A stretch of DNA of 64,000 bases from Chromobotia macracanthus (lineage: Eukaryota > Chordata > Actinopteri > Cypriniformes > Botiidae): contig JAZGTH010000072.1 of the NCBI GenBank assembly GCA_036877525.1, positions 6,952,001 to 7,016,000 on the forward strand, given 5' to 3'. Numbering within the stretch: position 1 is the first letter of the stretch; each line of letters begins with the position of its first letter. The notes below the pieces were generated by a model. The model was not told the DNA's origin and made no database searches. It was given only the letters and a program-made list of their open reading frames with translations. The position numbers and the translations under genes are program-made. Positions 1-13,700 of this stretch are shown here, in pieces.

Positions 1-462
1 TACTATACAGTATGGAAGTAGACGGACATCTACAATATCTTGTTAAAGAAAGATGGTGGAAAGATGACAGGTGACAAAAAGTCAGGAGAAAGTCAGTGAT
101 TAGGAGAACTTAAAGAAGTGGAAAGAATTCGAAGAAATTCTCGAGCCAAAGCCAGACTTCTGCCATTATTCTTGTTAGATATTAACAACTGTCTATAAAG
201 CTTGTCAACAGGGTTAATAAAATTAAAAAATAAAAAGTATTAATAAAAAGTTTGTTGTCGTTTAAGTATGTTGTCCACCCTGTGATTGCTTTGTCTGCCC
301 TGTTATTCAAGCGTTTAACTATCCTTCTGTTATATTTTGTAGTTATCTTGGTGTAAATTGTTTCTATAAATGATCCAAGTGTTTAAACTTGACCTGTATG
401 AAATCCTCTATGTCCCTTTATGATAAAACAAAAAAATCCAAATGATAATTTCTTGTTGATTT
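1..462. other. Sequence downstream of the last recognised ankle2 exon
   Basis: AT-rich, with no open frame or splice-bounded exon that I can support. On the minus strand it would be the 3' UTR or a following intron of ankle2. I see no AATAAA on the minus strand close to the stop, which fits the gene continuing off the left edge. Confidence 0.4.
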
Positions 463-3061
463 CTAACCAGTAGATGAAGGGGGGCATCTAACATCTATCA
501 GGCTGTTTTCTGTGAAACTGCTCAAATACTCTTCTAGCATCTTCAAACCCTCTTTAGTGGATAAATCAATGAAGCAGTTTAGAAATTCCCAGTATTCGGC
601 CCAGGGGAATCCCTGCTCATGAGCCAGCTCTCTGTAATACAACAGACACAGAGTTTCGTTAAGGAATCCTTTTAATATTATTAGCATTAGCAGGATATTC
701 AGAATGGTCTCACCTGCCCACCCGCTCTGCACCCTGATCCCAATCAGACTTCAAAATGTGATGAAAATATTCGCCTCGGCTCCGTGGCGGTGTTTTCCAC
801 AGCCTGTGAAATTCTTCTGCCTGTGTGAGTTATTTTTCTTTGTATTAGACACATATAAAGAATTGACACTTAGACAATTAGAAATCAGACACACAAAGAT
901 ATGAAAAACCTTTGTTGAGTTCAGAGGGCCAACAAATGCCTTGATTGCCATCATGGGATTTTTGGGACTCTCAGTCATCACAGACTCATGAAATTGATCC
1001 AAAAACTCTGAGGATCCAGGACACCAGGGACCCGAGATCACCGGAGTCAGTGTGTTGTCAGCAGCTCTCAACAACGGCACATAATATCTATCTGTGACAA
1101 AATCCACATCTGACATTATGTTCAAGTTTAGCCAACAGGTAAAACTACTTTGATGTAAACGTACCTTCCAAATGGTCCATGATCTTCTGCTTCATCTCTT
1201 TACTCTTGTTTCTACGCTCACAGATCACCTGCAGAATGAACAGGTGTGAATTATTTCCTTTGTAGAGCTCCAAACATCAGAGGCAAACATGTTTAAGATG
1301 GAAAAAGTCTTTTTACACTTGATGGTTTCTGGCCATATTTGTTCCTGCAGTTTTTATCAATATATGGATGTGAACACAGAACATTCACCACGTCTGGACA
1401 GCCAAACTTACACGCAAAGTGTAGTGGTGTTTCATTGTTCTGTAACAAACACAACAACCAGCTTCAGATCTCCATGGCAACAAAGACGGAGAACATATAT
1501 GAAAATTTCAACATGTAGATGTTGCGATGTGGATAAGAGATGTTGCGATGTGGATAAGAGATGTTGCGATGTGGATAAGAGATGTTGCGATGTGGATAAC
1601 ATGTTGAGACACTGACTACTTTGTCAGGTGTGTTGAGATACAGGTCAACTATATATCTGATTCGCTGGCAAATCATAGGTTCCTCATCATTAGGGTACAT
1701 GAGGCTCATGAACTTTGGGTCCTGCAGAGTCTCCAGGATGAGGCGAGTCATTTCTGGCTGATTCTCTTTTGCTGCTACATGCAAGACATTATACCGGCAT
1801 CCTTCCTGAACACAAAACATAACACATGAAAGTACTGAACTGTACTTTATCAAATTTTATTTGTTATTAAAGAAATATTGCAACTCAGATGTTTGTATCA
1901 TTTAATGAGTGAATGATGACAGAACTTTCATTTTTGTATAAACTGTATCTCCCATCCATGTATTGAGCTGGTAAATAGTAACTTATAAATATTCAAACAA
2001 ACACCTGCACAATAGTTGGATTATCACCAGATCCAATGAGATATCTTGGATTTTCCCAGACAAGTTCTTTAAAAGATTCTTCATCTCCAGTCTCAACAGC
2101 TCTGCGGAGTTTAGCTGTCATATCTTGTGTGCGTGGACTTCTGAAGTCATTGGCCTTTTCTAAACTGACAGCATCCAAACTCACCGAACACTCTGCAGAT
2201 TCATTAAAAAAAATATTTTTTTTCTTCCCCATTGTCAGTGTTTAGCAGAACTACAGCAGATGTTAATCACTCATGTTTTTCATGTGTTGGTGTGCAGGAT
2301 CTGCTCACCTGTGATAGGTCCAGCTCTGTATTTCTCAGGTGAGGGTTTGTGAGGTGACACACCACCCTCACATAAACCTTTAGAGAAGTTCTCTGCTTGC
2401 TCTCGGCTGGTGAAGGCTTTGAATCGAGCTCCTTTCATCTTCATAACAGCCTTCAATGCTTTTGTTATATCAACATACACATACACTGCATCTGTAAAAA
2501 TGACACATCATACAGAACATGTTTATTATAATGAAATAACCCTTCATGTGTTCCTGTAGCTCAGAAGCATCAATATAAATGTAAAATAAAAATGATGATT
2601 AAGAATGAGTAAGTTCAGGGTTGATGGGGGTCCACATGTAAACCACAGAAGAATCAAATCTGTTTGAGCACTAATGTAAATCTTCCTTTAGTAAACATAC
2701 CATCTTTAAGTGACAGCTCATCTGGTTCAGGACACACTCCATAATAAACTGAGGGATTTTCTGAGCAAATTTCTGGACTCTTTGGGGCTGGAACTTCATG
2801 ACTCATTTCCTTTTTATTCTGTTCATCTACAGGCTGAAGAAGTTCTTCCATGCGACACGGGTCACTGTATGAGCTCGCCGCTGTCTGGGTCACCAAATCA
2901 CTTCCGTCTGCCTGGTTCTCCAGAAGAGCCCGAGCTAACTTCTTCTCGAAGATGCTTCTGGTGGTGGCTGTTATTGGGCCACATTTGAGTCCAGCGACTG
3001 TGATTTGTTCTCTCAGCTGATCTGGCGTCAGTGTCTTAACCCGCTTCAGTACCGCCTCCAT
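463..3061 (-). CDS. ankle2: Ankyrin repeat and LEM domain-containing protein 2 (multi-exon, C-terminal part absent or off window)
   Basis: Coding exons on the minus strand, joined in phase: 2701-3061, 2309-2491, 2005-2192, 1620-1805, 1317-1439, 1165-1228, 910-1109, 714-820, 463-631. They total 527 codons including a TAG at 463-465. The first exon starts MEAVLKRVKTLTPDQLREQI and is a LEM domain with the family signature LKCGPIT. Next come the viroplasmin-like module (YVDITKALKAV..KGARFKAF), the block ending NPRYLIGSGDNPTIVQ, and ankyrin repeats (YNVLHVAAKEN; TPLHFACKFG). Then follow VICERRNKSK, YYVPLLRA and RELAHEQGFPW. Mammalian ANKLE2 is an ER/inner nuclear membrane protein that binds BAF, the VRK1 kinase and PP2A to permit nuclear envelope reassembly after mitosis. 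All exon joins have GT-AG borders. The human protein runs several hundred residues past the point where this frame stops, so either further exons lie to the left via a donor I could not place, or this copy is short. Identity is very secure; the 3' end is not. Confidence 0.93.
1518..1600. repeat. 21-bp minisatellite, 4 copies, ankle2 intron
   Basis: Four near-perfect copies of a 21-bp unit beginning gatgttgcgatgtggataag, at 1518, 1539, 1560 and 1581. They lie in the intron between the two ankyrin exons of ankle2, 20 bp downstream of the donor at 1620 on the minus strand. Confidence 0.95.
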
Positions 3062-3452
3062 AATGGCACAACCTTTAACCCTTAACGAAAGGAACAAATG
3101 ACTTCCTTGCATTATGAGGCTAATTGGAGAAATAATAACAACAATGTATGTAGTGAAACACAACTGTATGAAAGTTTTGCTGGGTAAAATACATCACATA
3201 CTAAAACGAATATTAAGTCATTACCAGGAAACTGTTCTGCGTCTTCGAGTGTTAAACAAACTTTGTAATAATGGAAGAATACAGCTGTTTAGCTTTTGCA
3301 TGAGTCTGATCCTAAAGGTGTTTCATTATGAAGTGTAAATGTCTGTCGAGTCCCCCTCAAACGCTTCAGGCTGACGGGGCCTGAGCGCCGCTCTCAGTGT
3401 TGTACACTTCTCTGTTTCTGAAGTGTCGTAAAGAAAAACAAAATACTCTTAC
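3062..3452. other. Non-coding spacer or intron upstream of the ankle2 LEM exon
   Basis: Nothing coding is recognisable. On the minus strand, a pyrimidine-rich stretch just upstream of the LEM exon (ttcctttcgttaag) could be an acceptor. The frame stays open from there to the ATG at 3061, so a further upstream coding exon is possible. Confidence 0.4.
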
Positions 3453-3739
3453 CGGTTACGATGAAACAAACCGATGATGTTATTTCTCCAGATCACGAAC
3501 ACAAACTCTGCGTCGCATTTTCCTCTGCAGCTTCCATCGGCGTCACATTTGTCGAGAGAGCTGAACAGCACATGAAAGTTGAGCACAAAGCCTTCAGAAG
3601 CGGAACCCAAACACTGACACCAATATAGACGGATGATGAATATAGACGGATGATGAATATAGATGGATGATGAATAAAGACTGTCGACTGTCGTGAACGT
3701 GAAACTCACGTCAGTCTTTAAGGGCGGAGCGCGACTCAC
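3453..3739 (-). other. Candidate 5' exon of ankle2
   Basis: An open frame on the minus strand ends at a strong donor (aaccg|gtaagag, exon edge 3453). Joined to an acceptor just upstream of 3061, the phase is kept. The last residues include a hydrophobic stretch, AEFVFVIWRNNIIGLF. Human ANKLE2 has an N-terminal membrane segment ahead of the LEM domain, so this may encode the fish equivalent. It may equally be 5' UTR: the only in-frame ATG is far upstream and the candidate acceptor is not strong. A 17-bp repeat interrupts the frame region at 3623-3678. Confidence 0.35.
3623..3678. repeat. 17-bp tandem repeat, about 3 copies
   Basis: Unit atatagacggatgatga is repeated three times with one substitution. 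It lies inside the candidate ankle2 5' exon. Confidence 0.85.
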
Positions 3740-5840
3740 TGCTGCCGGTCTCTGCGTGAGCAGCAGAGGGCGCCGCTGAGCCGACGCGTCGGTAGAATAT
3801 ATACAGAAGAAAACTCTAGAAATGTAAACATGTACAGTTGCTTTGAAGCAATGTAAAAAATATATAAATATATAAAAATGCTATATAAATAAAAATGAAT
3901 TCAACTACTAGGCATATCTATTTGTTAGATTAACATAAGTAATTAGAAAACAACTAAAAGATTAGGTCTTAGAGATGAACACTCTGGACATTTTGTTGTG
4001 AAAAAAAGGCAGATTTGTTTGTATGGGCCCTATATTTGGTTGAGGTTGATGAGTTAAAGTATGGTTGATTGGAATGCAAACTTTTTAATGTATCAATATT
4101 GTATGTTTTATAGATCAGTGTATTGGTTTCTAGATTTTTAAACACACTGGATTTCTAAATAATAAAAAACACTGAATAGGTTGTCCAATGGCATCAGAGT
4201 GTATATTCTTGTTGTACCTTCATGTTGAACAGACTGGGATCGGATGCCTCATGTAAGCAGTATCAAAGCCTGTGTCTTGTTCCATTAAGCTCAGCTGATT
4301 TGGGTGATGGAGGACACCAGCTGCCCGGCTGCTGCTGACCATTTGCACTTTCCAGCCTCTCAGTCATGTGATTTATGAGCGAGCTGCTGTGCGGTCAAGT
4401 GAGCGTGTCCTGCGCCCTTCGCTTTATAGTGTGAACTCCTGAAGAACATAATTTACACACACAGACAGTCACATATTTCACCGCCTGTCTGCATGATGAA
4501 GATTTATCAGCTTTCATAAATGCCTGTGTTTATAAAAATTGTGCCAAAAAGTCAACTGAGAATCAAAGTCCCTGACATACACATAGCCTATGTTTTTTTC
4601 CCACAATATTTACTGTGCTATTACGCTGTCCAGTGTCATAATGGAGAACAATGATCCCACCCTCCTTTCACAGCACTCTCCAAAGCCAAAGTTTAGTAGA
4701 TTCCCATTTGCTTACATTGAGAAAATGCTGGAGCATTGATCAGCTCTGGCTCAGTGACACTGTGACAACACTAAGCAGTATTAAAATAAAATAAAATAAA
4801 TAAAAATGGCATTTAGCATGTGTGCGTGCAGTGTGTGCAGATAGCAGTGGTCTACCAGTACATCTACTCGCAGCTCTACAAGTGATTCAGTCAGCTGTTT
4901 CAACACTAAAGCATTATGTTGATTTTATGATTTACTCAGTTCAGTTAGATTGCCTCTACATGTTCATGAATTTACATGTTCATGTTTTGCTAAGACACCT
5001 GGATGTGTGAATTAAGTTCAGACAAAGAATTTTAAATGTTTTTAGAAATGGTGGTGAAACATTGTGTTGTTTAAAATGTATTCCTATGATCTGAAGTTCA
5101 CTTAGACATTTGTGGAGAATGTGGTGATGTTTCAGAAGATTTGCATATCTGTGTAACTCTTTTGAAGTATGAAAACTTAATTCACATTAAAATAATAAAA
5201 TTGCTATTAAAATTTAAACTGCTATTGAGTTTAAAGGACAAATACTGTTTTCTTCTCTGCTGGGTTTGGGTAATTGCAACATCAGAATGATTCTTCATGG
5301 TTCTTTATTATTCTCAAATGAAGCATCAAAGAAAAGAAAATGGAAATAAAATTAATTTCAACATGTGCAACTGACAATATGAATGAATGAACTGATTTTT
5401 ATTAGAATGTAAAGATTATTCCACTCTTCATAATTAGTCCTGGGCAAGAAATTCAAGTGATTATAATATTAATTATGAGCGTTTCTGTGCTCACTGTAGA
5501 TATTATCAAATCAATAGCTTGTGAAGATGACGTTACTCTCACATTTAATTAAAGCTTTAGATGTAATATTTCCTCTGTGAATTGAGTTTAGTCAAGGTCC
5601 TCCTGGCTTCTTCTTACAATGCGTTTCACTGAAAGGATGCTTGGGCAAATAATAAAGGGTAAAATACGTTTAGACCTGAAAAGCGCTGGATCGCATGTAG
5701 GTGTTTGCGTTAAACAGTGTTAACGACAGTAAAGTTCATGAAAATGGAGATATTGGCACTGAAACGAATGTTTTCACACAGAATTGTTACATATATGAGA
5801 TTGTTCAACAGAATAGCTGCACTGCACCTTTAAGACTCAT
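3740..5840. other. Intergenic DNA between ankle2 and fam222a
   Basis: AT-rich, no coding exon recognised. It includes a short (aaaat)n run near 4785-4806. ankle2 and fam222a are divergently transcribed from either side. Confidence 0.5.
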
Positions 5841-6020
5841 CCCGCGGTTTGACTGGACGGGTCATCGTCGTCGCCTGGACACCGACAGCGTCACTCCGTG
5901 TCCCCGCCCCCAATTGCCAATGACCAGTCGCAGCGCTGCCTCGCGCCCAGCTCCTGTACGTTGATTGGTTGAATGTCGATCCGGTGAAACGACACAAAGT
6001 GGCTCTGCGTGTGTTCGAGA
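5841..6020 (+). promoter_or_regulatory. GC-rich promoter-like segment, probably fam222a
   Basis: A CpG-rich island in AT-rich surroundings. It has an Sp1-type box (ccccgcccc, 5902-5910) and an inverted CCAAT box (gattgg, about 5963-5968). There is no TATA box. A possible exon donor, catg|gtaaat, follows near 6564. Its place about 5 kb upstream of the first fam222a coding exon suggests a non-coding first exon here. This is inferred from composition only. Confidence 0.4.
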
Positions 6021-9000
6021 GTTCAGATGATCTCAGATCAGCCCGGGAGTGATTTAAAGGGACGAAACCTTGTTTTAGTTACACTTATGGTGCTGATTAG
6101 TCAAGATCAACCATCAGTATGGATGTCATTTAAAATCGATGCGTTTATTTATGTAGGATGAATGGAGGCTGCAGTTTGTTAATGGTGTGCCTGATAAAGC
6201 AAGACACAGGTGCCTTTTAGAAGAACCGTGTGTGATTTGTAATACTCAGGTTAAGATTAGTGATGCTGGATTAGTCATTTCAGAGGGGCGTGTTTTGAAT
6301 ATGCAGCTCCTCGTTTTAACTTTTGCCCAAACAGTCATGAGGTTGTGCTATCAGATTGAGGTGCTGCAGGGATCGACTCATGGAGAGTTGGGCTTAAATT
6401 GCGGAGGAAGCGTCGGGTCTGATCACAGCGATGGATTTATTATCAGACACAATGAATGTTACTGCGGATTGTTGGAATATGGTGTGGCATTAATGGATTC
6501 TGCAGATCGGATCGCGTTATAGCACACGGGGTCGATGAGAGCTCAGCCCGGGGCTGCACTTCATGGTAAATATGACCTCCGTCGTACTGCTATATATGTG
6601 TGACTGTATACATGTAAGAGTTCAAGACTCAGACTTATGAAAACTGACAGAGTAATCATTCTGAAGGATTCAGTTTCTTTGTCTTTCTTCACTGTGGTAA
6701 ACGGAATAGTGAGGAACTAAGTGCCTGTTGTTGTGTTCGGTGCTGTCACTGAACGATGTGTAACAGCTATGTGTGTGTTTCTGATTGTGTGTGTGTGTGA
6801 GAAATACTTTCTCATTTGTAAGTCACTTTAGATAAAAGTGTTTGCTAAACCAATAAATGTAAACGTTCATAGCAAAACTACTTTTGTGAATTTAATGAAT
6901 TTAATTTTATGGCTTTTAGTGAAGTGATTGGCTGGTGACACACACTCAGAATGTCTTTAATAGCTTCGTTATATGATTTGTTGAAGGTTCTTCTGTATTT
7001 GAGGTATTGGGGTTATTAGGAACTCGTATATTGAGCATTTGATTACATTTTTAATAATGGCAAATTAACCATGCACAATTTTAATAAATGACACTCCGTT
7101 TACAAGTTGTTAAGCCAATTTAGTTTCTTCATTCTGTTTCTGTGAAAAAATAAAATGAGAGTTTTGGAAAAGTGAGGTCACCTTCGCTCTGGAGCGATTC
7201 ATTGGTCACCTAGTTTCACTTACTGTGAAAATGTTAATCTTCTGGTTGCTAGGCAATTTTCCATCCACATCCATTGTAATCACCTTTTCTCTTAAGATGT
7301 CGTGTGTAGTTATAGGCCTGCTGAAATCTGCCTAATTGGGTGTTTTATTTTTAAAAGATACTGGGTGAAAGGGGATGGGGTGTATGTAGGGGTCGTGGAG
7401 GGTGGTATTATAAAGCAGGGCGGGGAGGGGGGTATTAGCAACAAGAGTTTTAGAGGAGGACACCTGAGGAAGTACCTGTTCAGAATTGCTAAGTGGTTTA
7501 TATCTGTTCTCCCTGCAAACAAAACAAACAAGCAGTAACTATGTGTCATTTAAAGAGCTCTCTCAGTGTCCCTGTGCCACTCGGCTGCTCTCTAAGCATT
7601 ATCTTCTCTGCCTGTTGACTGGACAGCAGGTGGAGGTCATTCTGGACAGGACAGGAGGTAAAGTTAAGTCCTTTTTCCTGGAAGGTTTTGGTTCCTCTGT
7701 GACTGAGTTCAGGCGGTCATAAAGCGTGGAAAGGGTGTTCTTGTCACCTGTGAACACCCTGCAGGAAACATTTGGTGGATCCTTTCATGAGCCCTTGGGT
7801 TTTATTAACATTTCTAATGAGCTGAGGGATTCAGTGACCCTTAACAGTGTAATGAACACTGAAAGGCTGAACACTTCACAGCTGGGGAGGCTGAGGTATG
7901 TCCTGTGAACATTACTACACAACATACTAATGGTGTTAGACCATTATAATGAACCATATATTTGGAGATTGAATTGGCTGATAACTTATTTAGCTAAGTT
8001 TATTTAATCGTCAAATCTACCAGCAATGTTTTCAATAAATAATAAACATTTATCTTTCTCAGATGAATTTTTTCAGTTTTGTCAAATAATGAAATTCAGA
8101 TAAGCACGTGGTTCTTTTGCATTTCATCAGTTATGTGTACATCTCATTTTCTGACAATAAAGTTTATCTGTATCTGTCGAGATATGGTATCAGTGTAGTA
8201 AAACTCCTGCTCAACCAGAAGTGGAAACTTCATAGATCATGATGCAGTTCATCTAAAAAAGGTTGATTTGTGCTGAATGTTCTGTAATGTTCCAGAGCTA
8301 TAAAACTAATGTTTACATTTGTTGCAATTACAACAGACCACTTATAGAATATTCCCTTACGTAAAAACATTCAGATGTCAATGAGCGCACATTTTCCATC
8401 AGCGGCTGGCGTCTGTAAGATCTGCTTGAGCAGTTTCTGAGGTTATTTAGCACAGCACTACACAAAAGAAACATCTTATTTCTTCTCCTTGGCTCTGATA
8501 CCAATTATGCAAATTATTAAAACATTTAAAGGCCAGTGTTTCTTATCAGCTAATCCTGGAGAAATAGATTCCATTTAAAATGCATGAGGAGCTTTACAGT
8601 GACCCCAGCAGTGGGTCGATAATGTGTTTCACCCCTGCCCTGATCTCCAGAGTCACACTGAGAACAATAACCTCTCTTTCTCTTTCACTGATCACATTTT
8701 TTGTGATTAAAAAAATAACTCCCCATCTGCCAAAGGCCAGACAAAGAAGACAGTCCTGCCCCAAACTCACACCATTGGTTAATCCATGTATCAGTCAAGC
8801 ACAAGTCCCTGTTTGGGGTTGAACAAACCCAAGATGACGTGGAGGGATGAGAAAGAAAATGACCACAGATCGTACATGTTAATTCTATTTAACCCACTGT
8901 TAAAGTGCCCATCTAAAACTGTTCTCATTATCATTTAGTTATAATGTGTATAACTGTGTATAGCTTTTATAATTTAAAGCTCTAAGGGTTGCAAGGTTGA

Positions 9001-10750
9001 ATGGTCCCTGTGGGAGTGTCCCTCAGAGACTCTTCAAATACAGTTTGAAGCACTTATGCTTGATTCTAATGGACTGAATCTGTAGAGATCTGTAACTGAA
9101 TCCCTGTGGCATAAATACAGAACCGAATTGAACCAAATGTTTGTTTATTTATATCTTAATTTGCAGAGAAAGTTCGATATTGTTGTAAAACGTTTCCTGC
9201 AGATACAGGCTGCCAGAATGTCCTGCGTGACTGTGAACACAGAGACACTCTCCTCACTGAATGTTGATTCCATGTTTCCATTGGTTCTCCTGAGGTCTGA
9301 TCCTGTGGGTGTTAAGAGGCTTTTCATTTAAAGATGCCTGAATGTTCAGTCCATTGTGGTTGTTGAAGCCTGTTTTTACATTTCCTTTTTTTCAGTCACA
9401 TGATTTTATCTCCCCGAACACCCTGCAATTCTCGCTTTCATATTGATGACAGCATGTAGAACTAAGACACCTTTCATTAGGCCCTCAAGTCTGAGAGATG
9501 AGATATAGGGAGGAAAATACTAGAACAGAGAGACAGTTTGTCTGACAGTGCAGCCTAATCAGAAATCCTTGTGAGACAAAAGATCAGTGTGGCCGCGCGG
9601 GGTCCTTATCTCCTCTGCAGTCCTTCACTGGGCCCCATCGCTGCTGATAATATTCTTATCTGCGGCGCTGATGTCACGGGAAAGCGGCAAGGATTTACTG
9701 TCCTTGCCACTTAAAGTGTGACATACTCTCTGACTGCTCAAAGGACATGGACTCGAATGGGGCTAAGGGTGCGAGTTGGCTGTAGAGGGAGACTGGCTGT
9801 GTTATAAGACTGCATTTATAAAACTGTTTTTCATGTCATTTTACAGCCATTCTCCTGAATATGGAACAAACATCTTCCACAGGAGAAAGTCAGTTGTATG
9901 AGTTTAAAAACCACACATTAGATGTTGAAATTTGTTGCTAAAATTTATAGAATTTTTGCTAAATTTATGAGTAAATTGGTTCTTTTAACCCCCTTCAGCA
10001 GTTTATCTGCAGCGTTCAGAAAGGAGAATCATGCTGTTTAAGTTTGGGATTGAAGCTTTGAGATGCTGCCTTCCCATATGCCATTGTGTTTCTCATCCAC
10101 TTTCACCTTTAAATACCTTTAAATATTCATTTTTACCACTAAACGAAGTGCTTTACTCTCTCCTCACAGAATTGTCTTGAATGTGTTTTCCCCCACAGCT
10201 GCTCTACAGTGATGGAATGTGCTCTTGTCTCTCATTTCCTATTGATAAAGCCGTCTTTTCTCAGGAGATCTGATTTTTCCCTCCTCACAGACCTGGGTTC
10301 TCTTCTGACAAGTGTTCCATAATGGAGGCTTGTTGTGGTACTTTTAGCAGAGGGCCATGTGCGGTTGGCCTGTTGCTTTTGAAGAGAACATTTCTCTTGG
10401 TCTCTTGAAGTTTCAGGTGGTTCCAGGTGGTTCCTTTTATCTTCTGTGATGGAGGTAATCAGGTTTTCACAGATGTGTCTAAGCTTCTCTTAAGTTAGCA
10501 AGTTTGCTTCAGTTTCCTCATTTACTTCCCTCTGGACCTGCTGAGAATCTGAGCAATGGGCTAGTGCAAAATAGAGCAAATAAATTGATAAACAAACTAC
10601 TCCTATGAGCTTGGGAACTCTCTGTGTTTACTGGAGTTGCTGCTCTGTACATCAAACTTCCTCATCTAGTGCTGCTGTAGGGTTAAACAGTTCAGCATGT
10701 GAATCCTGACGAATCGTTTTAGAGAATCATTTGTTTGTTTTGGTGTGCAG
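6021..10750 (+). other. Long 5' intron or flank of fam222a
   Basis: No coding exon recognised on either strand; short open frames here have no family resemblance and no splice context. It contains a SINE tail at 6800-6862. Confidence 0.45.
6800..6862 (+). repeat. SINE 3' tail fragment
   Basis: Reads gtaagtcactttagataaaa followed by gtgtttgctaaaccaataaatgtaaa. This is the tail shared with the fuller SINEs at 20727 and 51120, but without the tRNA-like head. Confidence 0.6.
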
Positions 10751-10793
10751 ATTCTGAAAGGCTTCGGTCACCTGTAGAGGTCAAACCTGCATC

Positions 10794-13700
10794 ATGCTGG
10801 CGTGTCTGCAGCGACAGAACCAACCGGTCCAGCGACTGACATGTGCCACAAAGATCCCAGACTCACCTGTCCATCCTCGGAGTAAGTTACCAGACACTTG
10901 AACTCATTCCTGTCGCTGACTGATCTGTAGCAAGTTAAAGAAAAAATTCACACCAAACTGAAATCTGTCATCTATGTTCTCATGGAAACATTTCAAAACA
11001 GCATGAGAAATGTATTTTTAAGTCCAGGCAGCTCCTGTGTTATATTGTGAGCTTGTTCTCTCCTTGTGTTTCACAAAATAACCACACTTTAAAAGAGACA
11101 TGAGTATCATTTTTGTGTGAACTGATTCTTTGCACAGGGAAGTGCACAGAAGCATTGGTGACACTGAGGTCTTTCTGCTCCAGACAGTGTAAAGGTGGGA
11201 AATTTTGTTTTGGTATTTTTTTTTTCTTTGATGGTGAAACATGACAGCTGGACCATCATGTCAGCACTTATGGACAGAAGGTCTCTGACCTCCAGAACAC
11301 ATGATCTGATCTCATGATCTCATGCATTTCAACACTTTGTCAGTGAGGTTTTAATAGGATGAAAGTTTAATAAGAAAGAACAAATAGAAGTGCGATAAAG
11401 GGATGGAAAGAAAAAGTCGATGAGAAGAGGGAAACATGCCTGTAAGGGCAGAAAATGCCCTTTCATGCCTGAAATTTTATTCTCCCACAATATTCTCAGT
11501 ATCCTCACCACTTCATAAAAGCAGTGTTGGGCTACTGTGGTAACATGGACTATTTTAATGATGTCTTTATCATCTTTCTGGGCCTTAAAAAATTTGAATT
11601 TACATTGCTGTCTATGGGGGGATCAGAAAACTCCTGGATTTCATAGAAAATATCTTAATTTGTGTTCCGAAGATGAATGAAGGTCTTACAGGTTAGGGTT
11701 AGGGTTAGACCGTCCACTATTGATGATCTAATAAGAAATAAGTAGGACAGATAGTATTTTAAATGAATGAATATGTATTAACAGTACAATATGGCAAGGT
11801 CTCTTAAATCTTATCTAACAATGTCTGTTCTGTTCACATCTGAAGCCCTTACATCTAAAGAGTGTCACTTTTAACTTAATTAGATATTTACTTATTTCTT
11901 TTGTACCGGTTACTTATTACTTCCTATTACTTTGGACAGTCCTGTTTTGAAATCATTTTCACAGTTGGAGACTCATTGTGATTGTGAAATGAACTTTCAG
12001 ATCAATCCTGAATAGCCACAATGTGATGCTGGAAACGGCTCATGGCTAATGGCACTGATGGAGAAATTGATTGTTTTTGTGTTTTTTTTTGCTGTTTTTT
12101 CAGTTGAGGGTTTTGATCATCTGTAATTTGACCAATTTTCACATCATAAAATCACACATAAATTCCATGAGAGAATCAGGAGCTCACAGCAACATCATGT
12201 TTCTGCTCAAGATTTACTGCAAATAAATGCATACATTTGTGTGAGGAGCTAAACAGCCATGAAATTGCCTGAATAATGGTGTTTAGGTCCATTATTGCAC
12301 AATCCCCTGCCATACGCTATTGGCTGCAGGTCTCTTTTGGGGTTCTCTCTGGGTCTCTTCTCTCTCTTCTCTCAGCCCTTTTCATTTAAAGACTGTGGGA
12401 CAGGTTATACTTATAGCAGCACACCACAAACAGCTGTAACTGTGTTTTGTGAATGTAAATGTAGGCATTCTGGATGTGGCTGGAACGGCACACATCAAAA
12501 TTACTGAATGTCCCATGTAGTGATATTGGCCTTTATTTACTGTGGTCATTTGCTTCCAATGTAAATTCAGCCCTCGTTCACACACAGCTGTATGTTTGGT
12601 TCCAGATACAATCATTGTTAATAAAGCTACACCTCCCGTCTGCTGCTGCTATAACAATTCAAGTGTTTTAATAGCGAGGCCATTTTTAACTCTTAATTTT
12701 ACAGCTAGCATTGGTGCATCCCCTGTATCTGAGGGTTGCATAGAATTCTACTCAAGCCTCTAAAACTAAATTAGCTCCCATCCCCCTTCCTAAATATTTT
12801 TCCTGATTTTCCAGGGTAATCCAATTTAGTCCTGAAGAAAGACCAAATTAATTTCATAATGCACTGATCAAACATTGCCCAAGGTTTCTCCCTCCACAAA
12901 ATTAGATTTTAGAAAGATGCAGATGTCTGAGGATAAGCAACCAGCTGAGGAAATGAGCAGAGAGACAGACACAGCTCCAATATCAGTTTTCTTTTTTATT
13001 GGACAATTTTTCTTGTCTCATGTCTGATCATTTTTCTCATTCAGTATTCATCACTTTTCCATATTTATTGCAAAGCACCCCGTGTATGTGTTGCTCTGTT
13101 GGACAGCAAAATCTGAAAAGGGAACCATCTGTTTTTTTGGTGACATCTTCATGAGAGTTTGCATGTCATTGTGTTTACTGGGACAACATGCTCATTCTAA
13201 TCCATGCAAAATGTTCAGGGTATTTGCTTTGTGAAATGCCAGCTAACATGGATTTGAATTTTGTTATATTTGTGTTAAAGCCCAAACACATGTTTTGTTA
13301 GGCTGAGAATAATGGAGAGGGGCTCGTTTGATCACAGCTGTTGAAGTCGTCATCCTGACTCATCCTCTAAATGTGTTTGTGTGTGCAGGTGAGCTGAGCT
13401 CCGTGTGTTCCCCCAGGTACCCGTCCGCAGACGAGCTGGACGCATATGCTCAGAGGACGGCTGACAGTCCACTGTCAGTCAAGATCTTCCCCACCAACAT
13501 TAGGGTACCGCAGCACAAACAAATCAACAGGACGATCAACGGTCTGGATACGAGCAGGTACTCACACTCCTTCACAGGGCACCAGGGCCTGTTGGCAATT
13601 GTGAATACACCCGCAGCAGCCAAAGGATTGTTGAAAAGCTCAGAAGGCAAAAGAAGCAGACTGTCCCCCATCCAGCTGGCCGTGGCCCCTTACATGCCAC

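Noticed and set aside
11692..11710. Interstitial telomere (TTAGGG hexamers)
   Set aside because: Only about three hexamers, attached to a dispersed repeat. Too short to imply a telomere fusion.
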